A DNA stretch of 64,000 nt, taken from assembly GCF_000016185.1 (NCBI RefSeq), contig NC_011420.2, positions 3,763,501 through 3,827,500 of the forward strand. The letters are read 5' to 3'. This document shows, piece after piece, positions 25,672 to 35,295 of this stretch. This DNA is from Rhodospirillum centenum SW (GTDB lineage: Bacteria; Pseudomonadota; Alphaproteobacteria; Azospirillales; Azospirillaceae). Each line of letters opens with the position of its first letter. The first letter of the stretch is position 1. The translations under genes and the position numbers were made by a program. The notes beneath the pieces were generated by a model, which did not search any database, was not told the origin of the DNA, and was given only the letters and a program-made list of their open reading frames with translations.

Positions 25672-28600
25672 ATGAAGCGCTTTCCGCCGCGTCTCACCCT
25701 CGCCTCGCTCCTGATCGCCGCCTGCCTGACCGCAGGCGGGGCGGTGGCCCAGATTTCCGGCCCGGGTCCCGCCGGTCGGCCGGCCCCGCCTCCGGCTGCC
25801 GCCCCGAAGGCCGACTCGAAACCGCCCGTACCGGCGGCCTTCGGCATCACCGGGGTGGAGGTGGCGGCCGAGCGCGACCGTCCGCAGGTCTGCTTCCGCT
25901 TCAACCGGGACCTGCCGCGGCCGCGGCGCGGCGCGCCCGACCTGGGCAGGTTCGTCAATGTCGCTCCCGCCGCCGACCATACGGTGGTGGCGCGTGACCG
26001 CGACCTCTGCCTGGAGGGGCTGGGCCACGGCCAGCGCTTCACCGTCACCCTGGGGGCCGGGCTGCCGACCGCCGACGGTACGGAGTCCCTGGCCGAGCCG
26101 GTGACGCGCGAAGTCGCGGTTCCCGACCGCAAGCCGATGCTGACCTTCCGCGGCCAGGGGTACATCCTGCCGCGCGTCGGCGCCGAGGGGCTGCCGCTGC
26201 GCACCGTGAACGTCGAGCGTGCCCGGCTCCAGATCATGCGGATCAACGACCGTGCCCTGGTCGAGCGCATCTACTGGGGGCGCATGAACCAGAGCCTGAC
26301 CGACTTCGACATCGGCATCCTGCTGGACGAGAAGGCGGAAATCGTCTGGAAGGGCGAGATGACGGTCGGCAACACGCCGAACCGCACCGTCGTCACCCCG
26401 TTCCCGATCGATCAGGCGCTGGGCGCGCTGCCGCCGGGTGTCTATGTCGCGGTGGCGGAGAACGCGGCCCTGCCGGTCAGCGCCTGGGACCTGCGCGCGA
26501 CCCAGTGGTTCGTCGTCTCCGACATCGGGCTGACCAGCTTCCGCGCCGGCAACGGCCTGTTCGTCTTCGCCCGCAGCCTCGGCACCGCCGACCCGCTGCC
26601 GGGGGTTGAACTGCGCCTGGTCGCCCGCGGCAACCAGGAGCTGGGCCGGGCCGTCACCGGCCCCGACGGTCTGGCGCGTTTCGACCCCGCGCTGCTGAGC
26701 GACGGGGAGAAGGCGCCGCAGGCCCTGTTCGCCACCGCCCAGGGCGGCGACTTCTCCCTGCTGGACTTCGGCACCCCGGCCGTGGAGCTGGGCACCCGCG
26801 GCGCCGGCGGGCGGGCCGAGCCCGGGCCGCTGGACGCCTGGCTGGCGACCGACCGGACGGCGTACCGGCCCGGCGGCACGGTGCATCTGACGGCGCTGCT
26901 GCGCGACCCCGACGCCCGCGCCGTGACCGGCCGCTCGCTGACGCTGCGTCTGTCCCGCCCTGACGGTCTGGAGACTGCCCGGCTGGCCCTGACCGACGGC
27001 GGCGAGGGCGGCTATTCCGCCGATCTTGACCTGCCGGCCACCGCCCCCGCCGGCCGCTGGAGCCTGACCGCCCACGAGCGCCCCGACGGTCCGGCCATCG
27101 GCCGCGCCGAGTTCCAGGTCGGCGAGGTGGCGCCGGCCCGGCTCGACCTCTCCCTCAATGCCGACCGCCGCCGCATCGCCGCGGACGGCAAGGCGACCCT
27201 CTACATGCGGGCCCGGCTGCCCGGCTCCGGTGCGGCTTCCGGGCTGCCGGGCGAGCTGGCGCTGACCCTGCGCCCCGCCGCCAAGCCCTATCCGGGCTAT
27301 GAGGAGTTCCGGTTCGGGCTGGCGCAGGAGGATCTGGAACCGCAGCGCCGTGCCCTTCCGGGATTCGTCACCCGCGGCGACGGTGGCGCCAGCGCCGCCC
27401 TGGACATCGCCCCGCTGCCGGAGACCAGCCGTCCGCTGGAGGCGGTGCTGCGCGCCACGGTCTATGATACCGGCGGCCGTCCGGCCGTGCGCGAGCTGGT
27501 GCTGCCGGTGGACAACCGCGCCTTCGCCCTGGGCATCCGCCCCAGCTTCGCCGGCGATGCCGTACCGGAAGGGGCGACCGTCTCCTTCGACATCGTGGCC
27601 CTGGCCCCCGACGGCCAGCGCCTCGCCCGCGAGGACCTGTCCTGGGAGCTGTACGAGGAGGATTACGATTACCAGTGGTACGAGGCCGACGGCCGCTGGG
27701 ACTACCGTGCCACGGTGAAGGACCGCCGGCTGACCGGCGGCACCCTGGACGTGGAGGCCGACCGGCCGGGCGTGATCGAGGAGCAGGTGAAGGCCGGCCG
27801 CTACCGGCTGGAGGTGTTCGATCCGGTCAGCGGCACGGCGTCCTCCGTCCGCTTCTCCGCCGGCTGGTGGGTCAGCGCCAAGCTGGGCGACATGCCCGAT
27901 GCGGTCGATCTCGCCGTGATGGAGCCGTTGCACCAGCCCGGTGGAACCGCCCGCGTCTTCGTGCGCCCGCCCTACGATTCCACCGTGCTGGTGACGGTCG
28001 CGGACCGCAATGTCCGCCACACCGTGACCCAGGCCGTCGGCGCCGAGGGGGCTTTCCTCGACCTGCCCCTCGCCCCCGACCTGACATCGGGCGCCTATGT
28101 CCTCGCCACCGCCTTCGCGCCGGCCGATCCCGGCCGCCGGACGCTGCCGCGCCGCGCGGTCGGGGTCGCCTGGGTCGGGCTGGACCCGGCGCCGCGGACC
28201 CTGGGGGTAGAGATCGCGCCGCCGGAGCAGGCCCGTTCCGGCGCACCGCTGAGCGTGCCGGTCACCGTGACGGGACTGACCCCCGGCCAGCCGGCGCATC
28301 TGGTCCTGTTCGGCGCCGGCCGCTCGCTGGTTGCCGCCGGCACCGCGGCCAGCCCCGATCCGGCCGCATGGTTTCTGGGCAAGCGGCGGCTGACCGTTCA
28401 GATCCGCGACGTCTACGGACGTCTGCTTGAAACGGCCGCCGGCGCGGACCCGGCCGCCCCTGACGAAGGCCGTCCGGTGGCCCGGCCGGCGCCGCAGGCC
28501 ACCGCCGCATCCGATGCTCCCGTGACCCTCTATTCCGGGATCGTCACGGTCGGGGCCGACGGCAGGGCCGAGGTGCCGGTGCGGCTGCCGGAAGCCGAGG

Positions 28601-30507
28601 CGTCGCTGCGTCTGACCGCCATCGCCTGGAGCGCCGACAAGCTCGGCCGCGGCGAGGCGGGGCTGGAGGTGCGCGACCCGGTGGTCGCCGGCTTCGAGCT
28701 GCCGGGCGTGCTCGCCGTGGGCGACAGCGTGTCCCTGCGCCTCAGCCTTGAGAACGTGGCCGGTCCGCGGGGGTCTTACATGGCCAGCCTCGTCGCCGAG
28801 GGGCCGGTCGCCATCGACAACGGCACCATCGAGTTCAAGTCGGTGCAGCGCGGCCGCCGTGTCACCGCCAACCGAACCCTGACCGCGACCGCGGCGGGGG
28901 AAGGCGCGCTGACCCTGACCGTCACCGGTCCGGAGGGCTTCGCGCTCTCGCGGACGGTCCCGGTCGTTGTCCGCCCGGTCCGCGGGCCGGTGGCGCGCAG
29001 CCTGTCCGGCGAGCTTCCGCCCGGCGGCAGTGTCGCGGCCACGCCACAGGTCGCCGAAGGGCTGCTGCCCGACGGTGCCACGGTCGCCCTCAGCGTGGGG
29101 CCGTGGGACGATTTCGACATGGCGGCGCTGCTGCTGACCGTCGATCCCCGCGGCCACGGCTCGGCCGAGCAGATGGCCGCGCGCCTGCTGCCCCTGCTCG
29201 TCGCCGGGACCGAGGTGCGGGAGCTGGGCCTGCTGTCGGAGGAGGCGCTGAAGCAGCGGGTCGGCGATCTGATCGACCGGCTGGTGATGCGCCAGCGCGG
29301 CGACGGCGCCTATGCCCAGTGGACGCTGGAGGGCCCGGCCGATCCCTGGCTGACGGCCTTCGTGCTGGACGTGTTGACCCGGGCGCGGGAGGCCGGCCAT
29401 GCCGTGCCGGAGGCGGGCTACCGCCGCGGCCTGGACTGGCTGGTGCGGACCATCGGCAACGCCTGGGTGGACGAGGCGGACCTGCCCGGCCGCGCCTATG
29501 CCCTGTACGCGGCAGCGCGGGCGAAGGTCATCGACGCGGCGCCTGTCCGCTATTTCTACGAGACGCATTTCGCCAAGCTGCCGACCCGGCTGGCCCGGGC
29601 CCAGGTGGCCGGCGCCTTCGCCCTGCTGGGCGACGGCGAGCGGGCGGCCGGGGCCTTCGCCCAGCTCGACCTGGAGGCGGCCCGCACCACGCCGGTGCCT
29701 GTGCGCGACTATGGCAGCGATCTGCGCGACCGTGCCGGGGCGCTGGCGCTGCTGGCGGCCGGCGGCGCCGATCCCGAGCGTCTGGCGGCGGAAGTGGCGG
29801 CCGTGCGCGGCCTGTTGCGCGACCCTGGCCGCACCAGCGCGCAGGAGCGGGCCTGGCTGATCCTGGCGGCCCGCGAACTGGCGGCCCGCTCCGACGGCTT
29901 CAGCGTCAGCGTGGACGGCACGGTCGAACAGCGCGAACGCCCCCTGCTGCGCCGGCTGCCGCCCGGCACCGGGAGCCTCACCGTGGAGAACACGGGCGAG
30001 CGACCGCTGCACCGCTCGGTGACGGCCGTGGGCCTGCCCGCCGGGGAACCCGAGGCCGCGGCGAACGGGTTCGAGCTGACCCGCACCATCCTGGACCGGC
30101 GTGGCCGGCCGGTGGATCTGGCCAAGCTGCGCCCTGGCGACCTGCTGGCCGTCGTGCTGGAAGGCCGTGCGACCCAGCCCGTGACCGGCCCGGTGCAGGT
30201 GGTGGACACGCTGCCCGCCGGCTTCGCAGGGGAGACGCTCAGGCTGGCCGGCAGCAGCCAGCTTGGCGACCTGTCGTGGATCGGCACCCTGTCGGAGACG
30301 GCACAGGCCGAATTCCAGGAGGGACGCTTCACCGCCGCCCTGGACCCGCTGCCCGCGGACGGCGGCTTCCGGCTGGTCTATCTCGTCCGTGCCTCGGTGC
30401 CGGGCCGCTACGCGCTGCCGCCGGCCCGGGTCGAAGATCAGGCCGATCCGGACCGCTTCGCGCGGACCGCTCCGGGCACCGTCAGCATTCTGGCGGGCCG
30501 CGGCTGA
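25672..30507 (+). CDS. Bacterial alpha-2-macroglobulin family protein lacking the thioester cysteine
   Basis: A 1611-residue exported protein of the bacterial alpha-2-macroglobulin family, periplasmic protease-trapping proteins. A signal peptide is seen at 1-26 (ASLLIAACLTAGGAVA). Macroglobulin-type repeats follow: a MG domain with DAWLATDRTAYRPGGTVHL and another with FVRPPYDSTVLVTVADR, then the PVTVTGLTPGQPAHLVLFG segment. In the thioester domain the expected Cys-x-Glu-Gln is Ser-Ala-Glu-Gln (1164-1167, in GHGSAEQMAARLLPLL), so no thioester bond can form; this resembles the E. coli YfaS type rather than YfhM. The usual neighbour pbpC is absent. The ATG at 25672 was chosen because it gives the signal peptide. 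Confidence 0.9.
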   Translation: MKRFPPRLTLASLLIAACLTAGGAVAQISGPGPAGRPAPPPAAAPKADSKPPVPAAFGITGVEVAAERDRPQVCFRFNRDLPRPRRGAPDLGRFVNVAPAADHTVVARDRDLCLEGLGHGQRFTVTLGAGLPTADGTESLAEPVTREVAVPDRKPMLTFRGQGYILPRVGAEGLPLRTVNVERARLQIMRINDRALVERIYWGRMNQSLTDFDIGILLDEKAEIVWKGEMTVGNTPNRTVVTPFPIDQALGALPPGVYVAVAENAALPVSAWDLRATQWFVVSDIGLTSFRAGNGLFVFARSLGTADPLPGVELRLVARGNQELGRAVTGPDGLARFDPALLSDGEKAPQALFATAQGGDFSLLDFGTPAVELGTRGAGGRAEPGPLDAWLATDRTAYRPGGTVHLTALLRDPDARAVTGRSLTLRLSRPDGLETARLALTDGGEGGYSADLDLPATAPAGRWSLTAHERPDGPAIGRAEFQVGEVAPARLDLSLNADRRRIAADGKATLYMRARLPGSGAASGLPGELALTLRPAAKPYPGYEEFRFGLAQEDLEPQRRALPGFVTRGDGGASAALDIAPLPETSRPLEAVLRATVYDTGGRPAVRELVLPVDNRAFALGIRPSFAGDAVPEGATVSFDIVALAPDGQRLAREDLSWELYEEDYDYQWYEADGRWDYRATVKDRRLTGGTLDVEADRPGVIEEQVKAGRYRLEVFDPVSGTASSVRFSAGWWVSAKLGDMPDAVDLAVMEPLHQPGGTARVFVRPPYDSTVLVTVADRNVRHTVTQAVGAEGAFLDLPLAPDLTSGAYVLATAFAPADPGRRTLPRRAVGVAWVGLDPAPRTLGVEIAPPEQARSGAPLSVPVTVTGLTPGQPAHLVLFGAGRSLVAAGTAASPDPAAWFLGKRRLTVQIRDVYGRLLETAAGADPAAPDEGRPVARPAPQATAASDAPVTLYSGIVTVGADGRAEVPVRLPEAEASLRLTAIAWSADKLGRGEAGLEVRDPVVAGFELPGVLAVGDSVSLRLSLENVAGPRGSYMASLVAEGPVAIDNGTIEFKSVQRGRRVTANRTLTATAAGEGALTLTVTGPEGFALSRTVPVVVRPVRGPVARSLSGELPPGGSVAATPQVAEGLLPDGATVALSVGPWDDFDMAALLLTVDPRGHGSAEQMAARLLPLLVAGTEVRELGLLSEEALKQRVGDLIDRLVMRQRGDGAYAQWTLEGPADPWLTAFVLDVLTRAREAGHAVPEAGYRRGLDWLVRTIGNAWVDEADLPGRAYALYAAARAKVIDAAPVRYFYETHFAKLPTRLARAQVAGAFALLGDGERAAGAFAQLDLEAARTTPVPVRDYGSDLRDRAGALALLAAGGADPERLAAEVAAVRGLLRDPGRTSAQERAWLILAARELAARSDGFSVSVDGTVEQRERPLLRRLPPGTGSLTVENTGERPLHRSVTAVGLPAGEPEAAANGFELTRTILDRRGRPVDLAKLRPGDLLAVVLEGRATQPVTGPVQVVDTLPAGFAGETLRLAGSSQLGDLSWIGTLSETAQAEFQEGRFTAALDPLPADGGFRLVYLVRASVPGRYALPPARVEDQADPDRFARTAPGTVSILAGRG

Positions 30508-30665
30508 TCCCCTGTGCGGAAATGACGGTCATGCCCTGCCTGGAGTAATCCCCGGCGGGGTGTGATCATCCGGTCTTGGAATTCTGTCCGCCCGCCCAAT
30601 CTAAGCGTCGGCCGCGGTCTTCCGTGGCCGGCTATTCCCGGACGGAAGACGGCGGAACGGCGGAC

Positions 30666-31655
30666 ATGATCTATCTTTCAATTCTGGCTGGCCTGTTGCT
30701 GCTCCTGGCCGGCGGCGAATTCCTTGTGCGCGGTGCCGTGGCCGTGGCGAAGCGGCTGGGGGTGTCGCCCCTGCTGATCGGCCTGACCCTGGTCGGGTTC
30801 GGCACCTCGACCCCGGAACTGATGGCCAGCGTGCAGGCCGCGCTCCAGGGCTCCAGCGGCATCGCCGTCGGCAACGTGGTCGGCTCCAACATCGCCAACA
30901 TCCTGCTGATCCTGGGGCTCGCGGCAGCCATCATCCCGGTTCCGGTGGACAGGGGTGCGCTGCGGCGGGACGGCTTCGTGGCGGTGGCCGCGGCCGTGCT
31001 AGCCACCGCCTTCTGTCTGATCGGATCGTTCGACCGCATCGTCGGCGGCGTCTTCGTCCTGCTGCTCGCCGGCTATATCTACTGGGCCTATCGCACCGAG
31101 CAGGTGGAGATCGCGGCGACCGGCCATGCCCAGCACGCCGACGGTGCTGCGACCATCCCGTCCACAGGTCTGCTGCCGGGGGTGTTGATGGCGCTGGGGG
31201 GGCTGGCGGCGATCATCTTCGGTGCCGACCTGCTGGTCGGTGGCGCCATCGTGCTGGCCGAGAGGGTCGGTGTCTCCGACGAGGTGATCGGCCTGACCCT
31301 GGTGGCCGTGGGCACTTCTCTGCCGGAACTGGTGACCTCGGTCATGGCGGCGCTGCGCCGGCAGCCCGAACTGGCCTTCGGCAACATCATCGGCTCCAAC
31401 ATCTACAACGTCTTCGGCATCCTGGGCGTGACCGCGCTGGTGAAGCCGATCCCGGCCCCGCCGCAGATCGCGGCCTTCGACACCTGGGTGATGGTGGCGG
31501 TGACCCTGCTGCTGATCCTGTTCGCGGTGACCTCGTCGCGGATCAAACGCTGGGAGGGGCTGGTGATGCTGGCCCTCTATGCCGCCTATCTCGGTGTCCA
31601 GACCAGCCCGTTCCTGCGCGGCGCCATCGGCCTGACCCTGCCCGCCGCCGGATGA
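30666..31655 (+). CDS. Calcium/sodium antiporter, CaCA family (YrbG-like)
   Basis: A 329-residue inner-membrane exchanger of the Ca2+:cation antiporter family. It has ten hydrophobic segments in two inverted halves. Each half carries the alpha-repeat: LIGLTLVGFGTSTPELMAS with VGNVVGSNIANILLILG, and VIGLTLVAVGTSLPELVTS with FGNIIGSNIYNVFGILG. The acidic ion-binding residues in both repeats are present. The ATG at 30666 starts directly before the first helix; a longer frame upstream to 30576 has no conserved features. It probably exchanges Ca2+ for Na+ or H+. Confidence 0.9.
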   Translation: MIYLSILAGLLLLLAGGEFLVRGAVAVAKRLGVSPLLIGLTLVGFGTSTPELMASVQAALQGSSGIAVGNVVGSNIANILLILGLAAAIIPVPVDRGALRRDGFVAVAAAVLATAFCLIGSFDRIVGGVFVLLLAGYIYWAYRTEQVEIAATGHAQHADGAATIPSTGLLPGVLMALGGLAAIIFGADLLVGGAIVLAERVGVSDEVIGLTLVAVGTSLPELVTSVMAALRRQPELAFGNIIGSNIYNVFGILGVTALVKPIPAPPQIAAFDTWVMVAVTLLLILFAVTSSRIKRWEGLVMLALYAAYLGVQTSPFLRGAIGLTLPAAG

Positions 31656-32044
31656 GAGGACGCGGCGCCGAGGTGATGCCGGCGGCCCGCGTGTCTTCGG
31701 GAAGGGCGGGGTCAGATGCCGTATCGGTGCCGAGAGGGCGACGCCAGGGATTATTCCGTCTTTAGTGGCGTTGTCCGGCTCTGGATTTGGGTTGATCCGG
31801 AGCGCGCCACCCCCATATAGGCGACAACCAGGCACGGGGTGGTGCGGGACAGGTCCGTATTGCCGCGCGCCGGACCCACCGGCCGCGGGCGGCGCCCCGC
31901 GGCAGCCGGATCAAGGTGAAAGGACGCCGCCGGTCGCCCTCCGGGTGCCGGTCAGGCTTTCCGTTGGCCGGCCGTAACGGTGGACCAGGACAGGGAACCC
32001 GGCCGGGGCACGGACGGGCGTGACGGGAGAGGGGAAAAGGGCTG
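31656..32044 (+). promoter_or_regulatory. Gap before the mrp operon with a candidate promoter
   Basis: No gene is supported in this 389-base stretch. TTGATC (31792-31797) and ATATAG (31815-31820), 17 bases apart, form a candidate sigma-70 promoter about 220 bases upstream of mrpA. The leader between them is GC-rich with several inverted stretches but no known riboswitch pattern that I recognise. GGGAGAGGGGAAAAGGG just before 32045 is the mrpA ribosome binding site. Confidence 0.4.
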
Positions 32045-34453
32045 ATGCTGACAGCGGTGCTGGTGATCTTCCTGCTGGCGGCGATCGCGCCGACTGTGCA
32101 TCGCGCCCTTCCCGGAATATCGCACTGGCTGCTTGCCGCTGTTCCTGCCGCTGTCACTCTCTGGTTCGCCAGTTTCCTTCCCGCCGTGGGGGCGGGGGAG
32201 GTGGTGCTCCAGGCCGTGCCCTGGGTGCCGTCGCTGGGGGTCGAGCTGGCCTTCCGCCTGGACGGACTGTCGCTTCTGTTCGCGCTGCTGATCCTGGGGA
32301 TCGGCACGCTGGTCGTGATCTATGCCGGCGGCTATCTGGAGGGCCACCCGCAGCTCGGCCGCTTCTACCTGTTCATCATTGCCTTCATGGCGTCGATGCT
32401 GGGACTGGTCCTGGCCGACGACGTGGTGACGCTGTTCGTCTTCTGGGAGATGACCAGCATCACCTCCTTCCTCCTGATCGGCTTCAACCACGAGGATGCG
32501 CGCTCGCGCCGCTCGGCCGTGCAGGCGCTGCTGGTCACCGCCACCGGCGGGCTGGCGCTGCTGGCGGGGCTGGTGCTGCTGGGCATGGCCGGAGGCACCT
32601 GGACCCTCTCGGGGATCGAGGCATCCGGCGTGGACCTGCGGGCGCACGCGCTCTATCTGCCGATCCTGGTGCTGGTCCTGGTCGGCGCCTTCACCAAGTC
32701 GGCGCAGGTGCCCTTCCATTTCTGGCTGCCCAACGCCATGGACGCCCCGACCCCGGTCAGCGCCTACCTGCACTCCGCCACCATGGTGAAGGCCGGTGTC
32801 TATCTGCTGGCGCGGTTGAACCCGACGCTGGGCGGGACCGAGGTCTGGATGCTGACCCTGGCCGGTTTCGGCACCGTCACGGCACTCTGGGGCGGTCTGA
32901 TGGCGCTGCGCTCCACCGATCTCAAGCGGGTGCTGGCCTACACGACGCTGATGGCGCTGGGCACCCTGACCATGCTGGTCGGGCTGGGCACGGAGTACGC
33001 GATCAAGGCCTATGCCGCCTTCCTGCTGGCGCACAGCCTGTACAAAGGCTCGCTCTTCATGGGCGCGGGCTCCGTCGATCACGGGGCCGGCGGACGCGAC
33101 CTGAGCGAGCTGTCGGGGCTGTGGTCCTCCATGAAGGTGACCGGCGTCGCCATCGCGCTCGCTGCCCTCTCCATGGCCGGGTTGCCGCCCTTCTTCGGCT
33201 TCATCGGCAAGGAGTTCATGTATACGGGCATGCTGGAGGCCGGCGGCCTGGGCCTGCTGGTGATCGCCGGCATGGTGCTCGCCAACGCCACCATGCTGGG
33301 TGCGGCCGGGCTCGTCTTCTGGAAGCCCTTCACCGGCGCGCCGTCGGCGCTCGCGGCCGGAGCGCATGAGGGCGGGCCGGCGCTCTGGCTCGGCCCGGTG
33401 GTGCTGGCGGGCCTGGGTCTCGCCTTCGGTCTCGGCGCCATCCCGGAGACGGGGTTGGGGGAGGGATTGCTCGGCGCCGTGGCCGTCGCCGTGGCCGGGC
33501 GCCCGGTGCCGTTCGACCTCTATCTCTGGCACGGGTTCAGCCCCGCGCTCGGCCTCTCGGCCCTCACCATCGCCCTGGGCCTCGGGCTGTTCCTCGGGCT
33601 GGCGCGGGTCAAGCGGGCGCTGGCGGCCCTGGCGCGTGCCAGCCGGATCAACGTGGACGCCGCCTGGGACCATATCCTGGCCGCCCTCCAGGCGCTGGCG
33701 GAGGCGACCACCCGGCGGCTCCAGACCGGTCGGCTGCGCGACTACATGCTGGCCTCCTTCCTGACGCTCGCCATCCTGCCCGGCGCCACGCTGCTGCTGC
33801 GCGACGGGCTGCGGTTTCCGGCCCTGCCGCCGGAGATCGCCTATCTCGGTCTCTTCATGGCCGGGCTGATGGTGGTCGGCACGGTCGGCACGATCCTGGC
33901 CCGCTCGCGCCTGGGGGCGATCGTCTCCCTGTCGGTGGTCGGCCTCTCCATCGCCATGTTCTTCCTGGTCTACGGCGCCCCCGACGTGGGTATCACCCAG
34001 CTCATGGTGGAGACGCTGACCGTCATCATCATCGTGCTGGTGCTGGCGAAGCTGCCCTCCTTCCGGCGGGCCGAGGACGGGACGGTCGGTGAGCGCGCCC
34101 GCAACGCCGTGGTCGCCGTGGCCGTCGGCGCCGTCACGACGGCCATCGTGCTGGCGGTGGTGTCGGTGCCCTATGAACTGGACCTCACCCGCTTCTTCGC
34201 GGAGAAGAGCTACCTTGAGGGCTTCGGCCGCAACGTCGTGAACGTCATCCTGGTGGACTTCCGCGCCTTCGATACGCTGGGCGAGATCAGCGTGGTGGCG
34301 GTGGCCGGGCTGGGCGTCTATGCGCTGCTGAAGGCCCGCATCGGCCGGCCGGACGCCGACGACAGACCCCCGGACAGTCTGCCGGCCGACCCGCCCGACC
34401 GTCCGCTGGCCGGACCCCGCCCCGCCCTGGACAGCGCCGGAGAGCCGCGATGA
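32045..34453 (+). CDS. mrpA: Na+/H+ antiporter Mrp subunit A
   Basis: Largest subunit of the multi-subunit Na+(K+)/H+ antiporter, related to NuoL of complex I. The 802-residue protein has about 20 membrane segments. The NuoL-like core contains FFLFWEMTS-type region ([20 protein letters not shown]), [16 protein letters not shown] with the conserved lysine, [20 protein letters not shown] and [12 protein letters not shown]. The C-terminal third contains [20 protein letters not shown], the MrpA-type NuoJ-like extension. First gene of a tightly overlapping mrpABCDEFG operon. Confidence 0.96.
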   Translation: MLTAVLVIFLLAAIAPTVHRALPGISHWLLAAVPAAVTLWFASFLPAVGAGEVVLQAVPWVPSLGVELAFRLDGLSLLFALLILGIGTLVVIYAGGYLEGHPQLGRFYLFIIAFMASMLGLVLADDVVTLFVFWEMTSITSFLLIGFNHEDARSRRSAVQALLVTATGGLALLAGLVLLGMAGGTWTLSGIEASGVDLRAHALYLPILVLVLVGAFTKSAQVPFHFWLPNAMDAPTPVSAYLHSATMVKAGVYLLARLNPTLGGTEVWMLTLAGFGTVTALWGGLMALRSTDLKRVLAYTTLMALGTLTMLVGLGTEYAIKAYAAFLLAHSLYKGSLFMGAGSVDHGAGGRDLSELSGLWSSMKVTGVAIALAALSMAGLPPFFGFIGKEFMYTGMLEAGGLGLLVIAGMVLANATMLGAAGLVFWKPFTGAPSALAAGAHEGGPALWLGPVVLAGLGLAFGLGAIPETGLGEGLLGAVAVAVAGRPVPFDLYLWHGFSPALGLSALTIALGLGLFLGLARVKRALAALARASRINVDAAWDHILAALQALAEATTRRLQTGRLRDYMLASFLTLAILPGATLLLRDGLRFPALPPEIAYLGLFMAGLMVVGTVGTILARSRLGAIVSLSVVGLSIAMFFLVYGAPDVGITQLMVETLTVIIIVLVLAKLPSFRRAEDGTVGERARNAVVAVAVGAVTTAIVLAVVSVPYELDLTRFFAEKSYLEGFGRNVVNVILVDFRAFDTLGEISVVAVAGLGVYALLKARIGRPDADDRPPDSLPADPPDRPLAGPRPALDSAGEPR

Positions 34454-34881
34454 TCCACTCCCTCATCCTTCAGACGGCGACCCGCATGCTGATCGCCCTG
34501 ATGCTGGTCTTCGCCCTGTTCATCCTGTGGCGCGGCCACAACGAACCGGGGGGCGGCTTCATCGGCGGGCTGATCGCGGCGGTGGCCGTGGCGCTGCACG
34601 GGCTGGCCTTCGGCGCGAAGGAGATGCGCCGCATCCTGGTCGCGGACCCGCGCAAGGTACTGGCGGCCGGGCTCGCCCTCGCCATCGGCTCGGGACTGTT
34701 CGCGCTGTTCAAGGTGGGCGGGCCGCTGCCCTTCATGACCGGGGCCTGGTACGTGACCTATACCGAGACGGGCGAGAAGGCGTTCGCTATCGGTACGCCG
34801 GTGCTGTTCGACGTCGGCGTCTTCCTGGTCGTGGTCGGCGCCATCGTCGCCATGGTGCAGGCGCTGATGGAGGAGCAGTAA
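34450..34881 (+). CDS. mrpB: Na+/H+ antiporter Mrp subunit B
   Basis: A 143-residue membrane subunit with four hydrophobic segments. The family signature [19 protein letters not shown] is near the N-terminus, and [12 protein letters not shown] is in the last helix. It is needed for assembly of the Mrp antiporter. Its ATG overlaps the mrpA stop by four bases (ATGA) and mrpC starts three bases after its end. Confidence 0.95.
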   Translation: MIHSLILQTATRMLIALMLVFALFILWRGHNEPGGGFIGGLIAAVAVALHGLAFGAKEMRRILVADPRKVLAAGLALAIGSGLFALFKVGGPLPFMTGAWYVTYTETGEKAFAIGTPVLFDVGVFLVVVGAIVAMVQALMEEQ

Positions 34882-34884
34882 GCC

Positions 34885-35295
34885 ATGGAAGTGGTGATGG
34901 CCTTCGTCATCGGCGTCCTGGTCGCCGGCAGCGTCTATCTCCTGTTGTCCCGCAACGTGCTGCGCGCCGTGTTCGGCGTGATCCTGCTGTCGAATGCGGT
35001 GAACCTCGTGATCCTCACGGTCGGCGGGCTGTCGCTGGGCCTGCCGCCGCTGATCGGGCCGGAGGCCAAGGTCCTGGCCGAACCCTATTCCAATCCGCTG
35101 CCGCAGGCCCTGATCCTGACGGCCATCGTGATCGGCTTCGGCCTGCTGTCCTTCGCTCTGGCTCTGGTCTACCGCGCCTATCAGGAACTGGGGACGCTGG
35201 ACAGCGACGGCATGCGTGTGGCCGAGCCCCCGGAAGCGGGACCCGCCGCTGATGCCGGTGAGATGGCCGACGCCCGCAGGCGGGAGGCGGCGTGA
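34885..35295 (+). CDS. mrpC: Na+/H+ antiporter Mrp subunit C
   Basis: A NuoK-like subunit, 136 residues with three membrane helices. It shows GVYLLLSRNVLRAVFGVILL-type sequence, SNAVNLVILT and DPLPQALILTAIVIGF as NPLPQALILTAIVIGF. A hydrophilic Asp/Glu/Ala-rich tail follows the last helix. It overlaps mrpD by four bases. Confidence 0.95.
   Translation: MEVVMAFVIGVLVAGSVYLLLSRNVLRAVFGVILLSNAVNLVILTVGGLSLGLPPLIGPEAKVLAEPYSNPLPQALILTAIVIGFGLLSFALALVYRAYQELGTLDSDGMRVAEPPEAGPAADAGEMADARRREAA

Noticed and set aside
25519..30012. A 1497-codon open frame on the minus strand
   Set aside because: It is entirely antisense to the alpha-2-macroglobulin gene and its product is His/Gln/Arg-rich with no domain.
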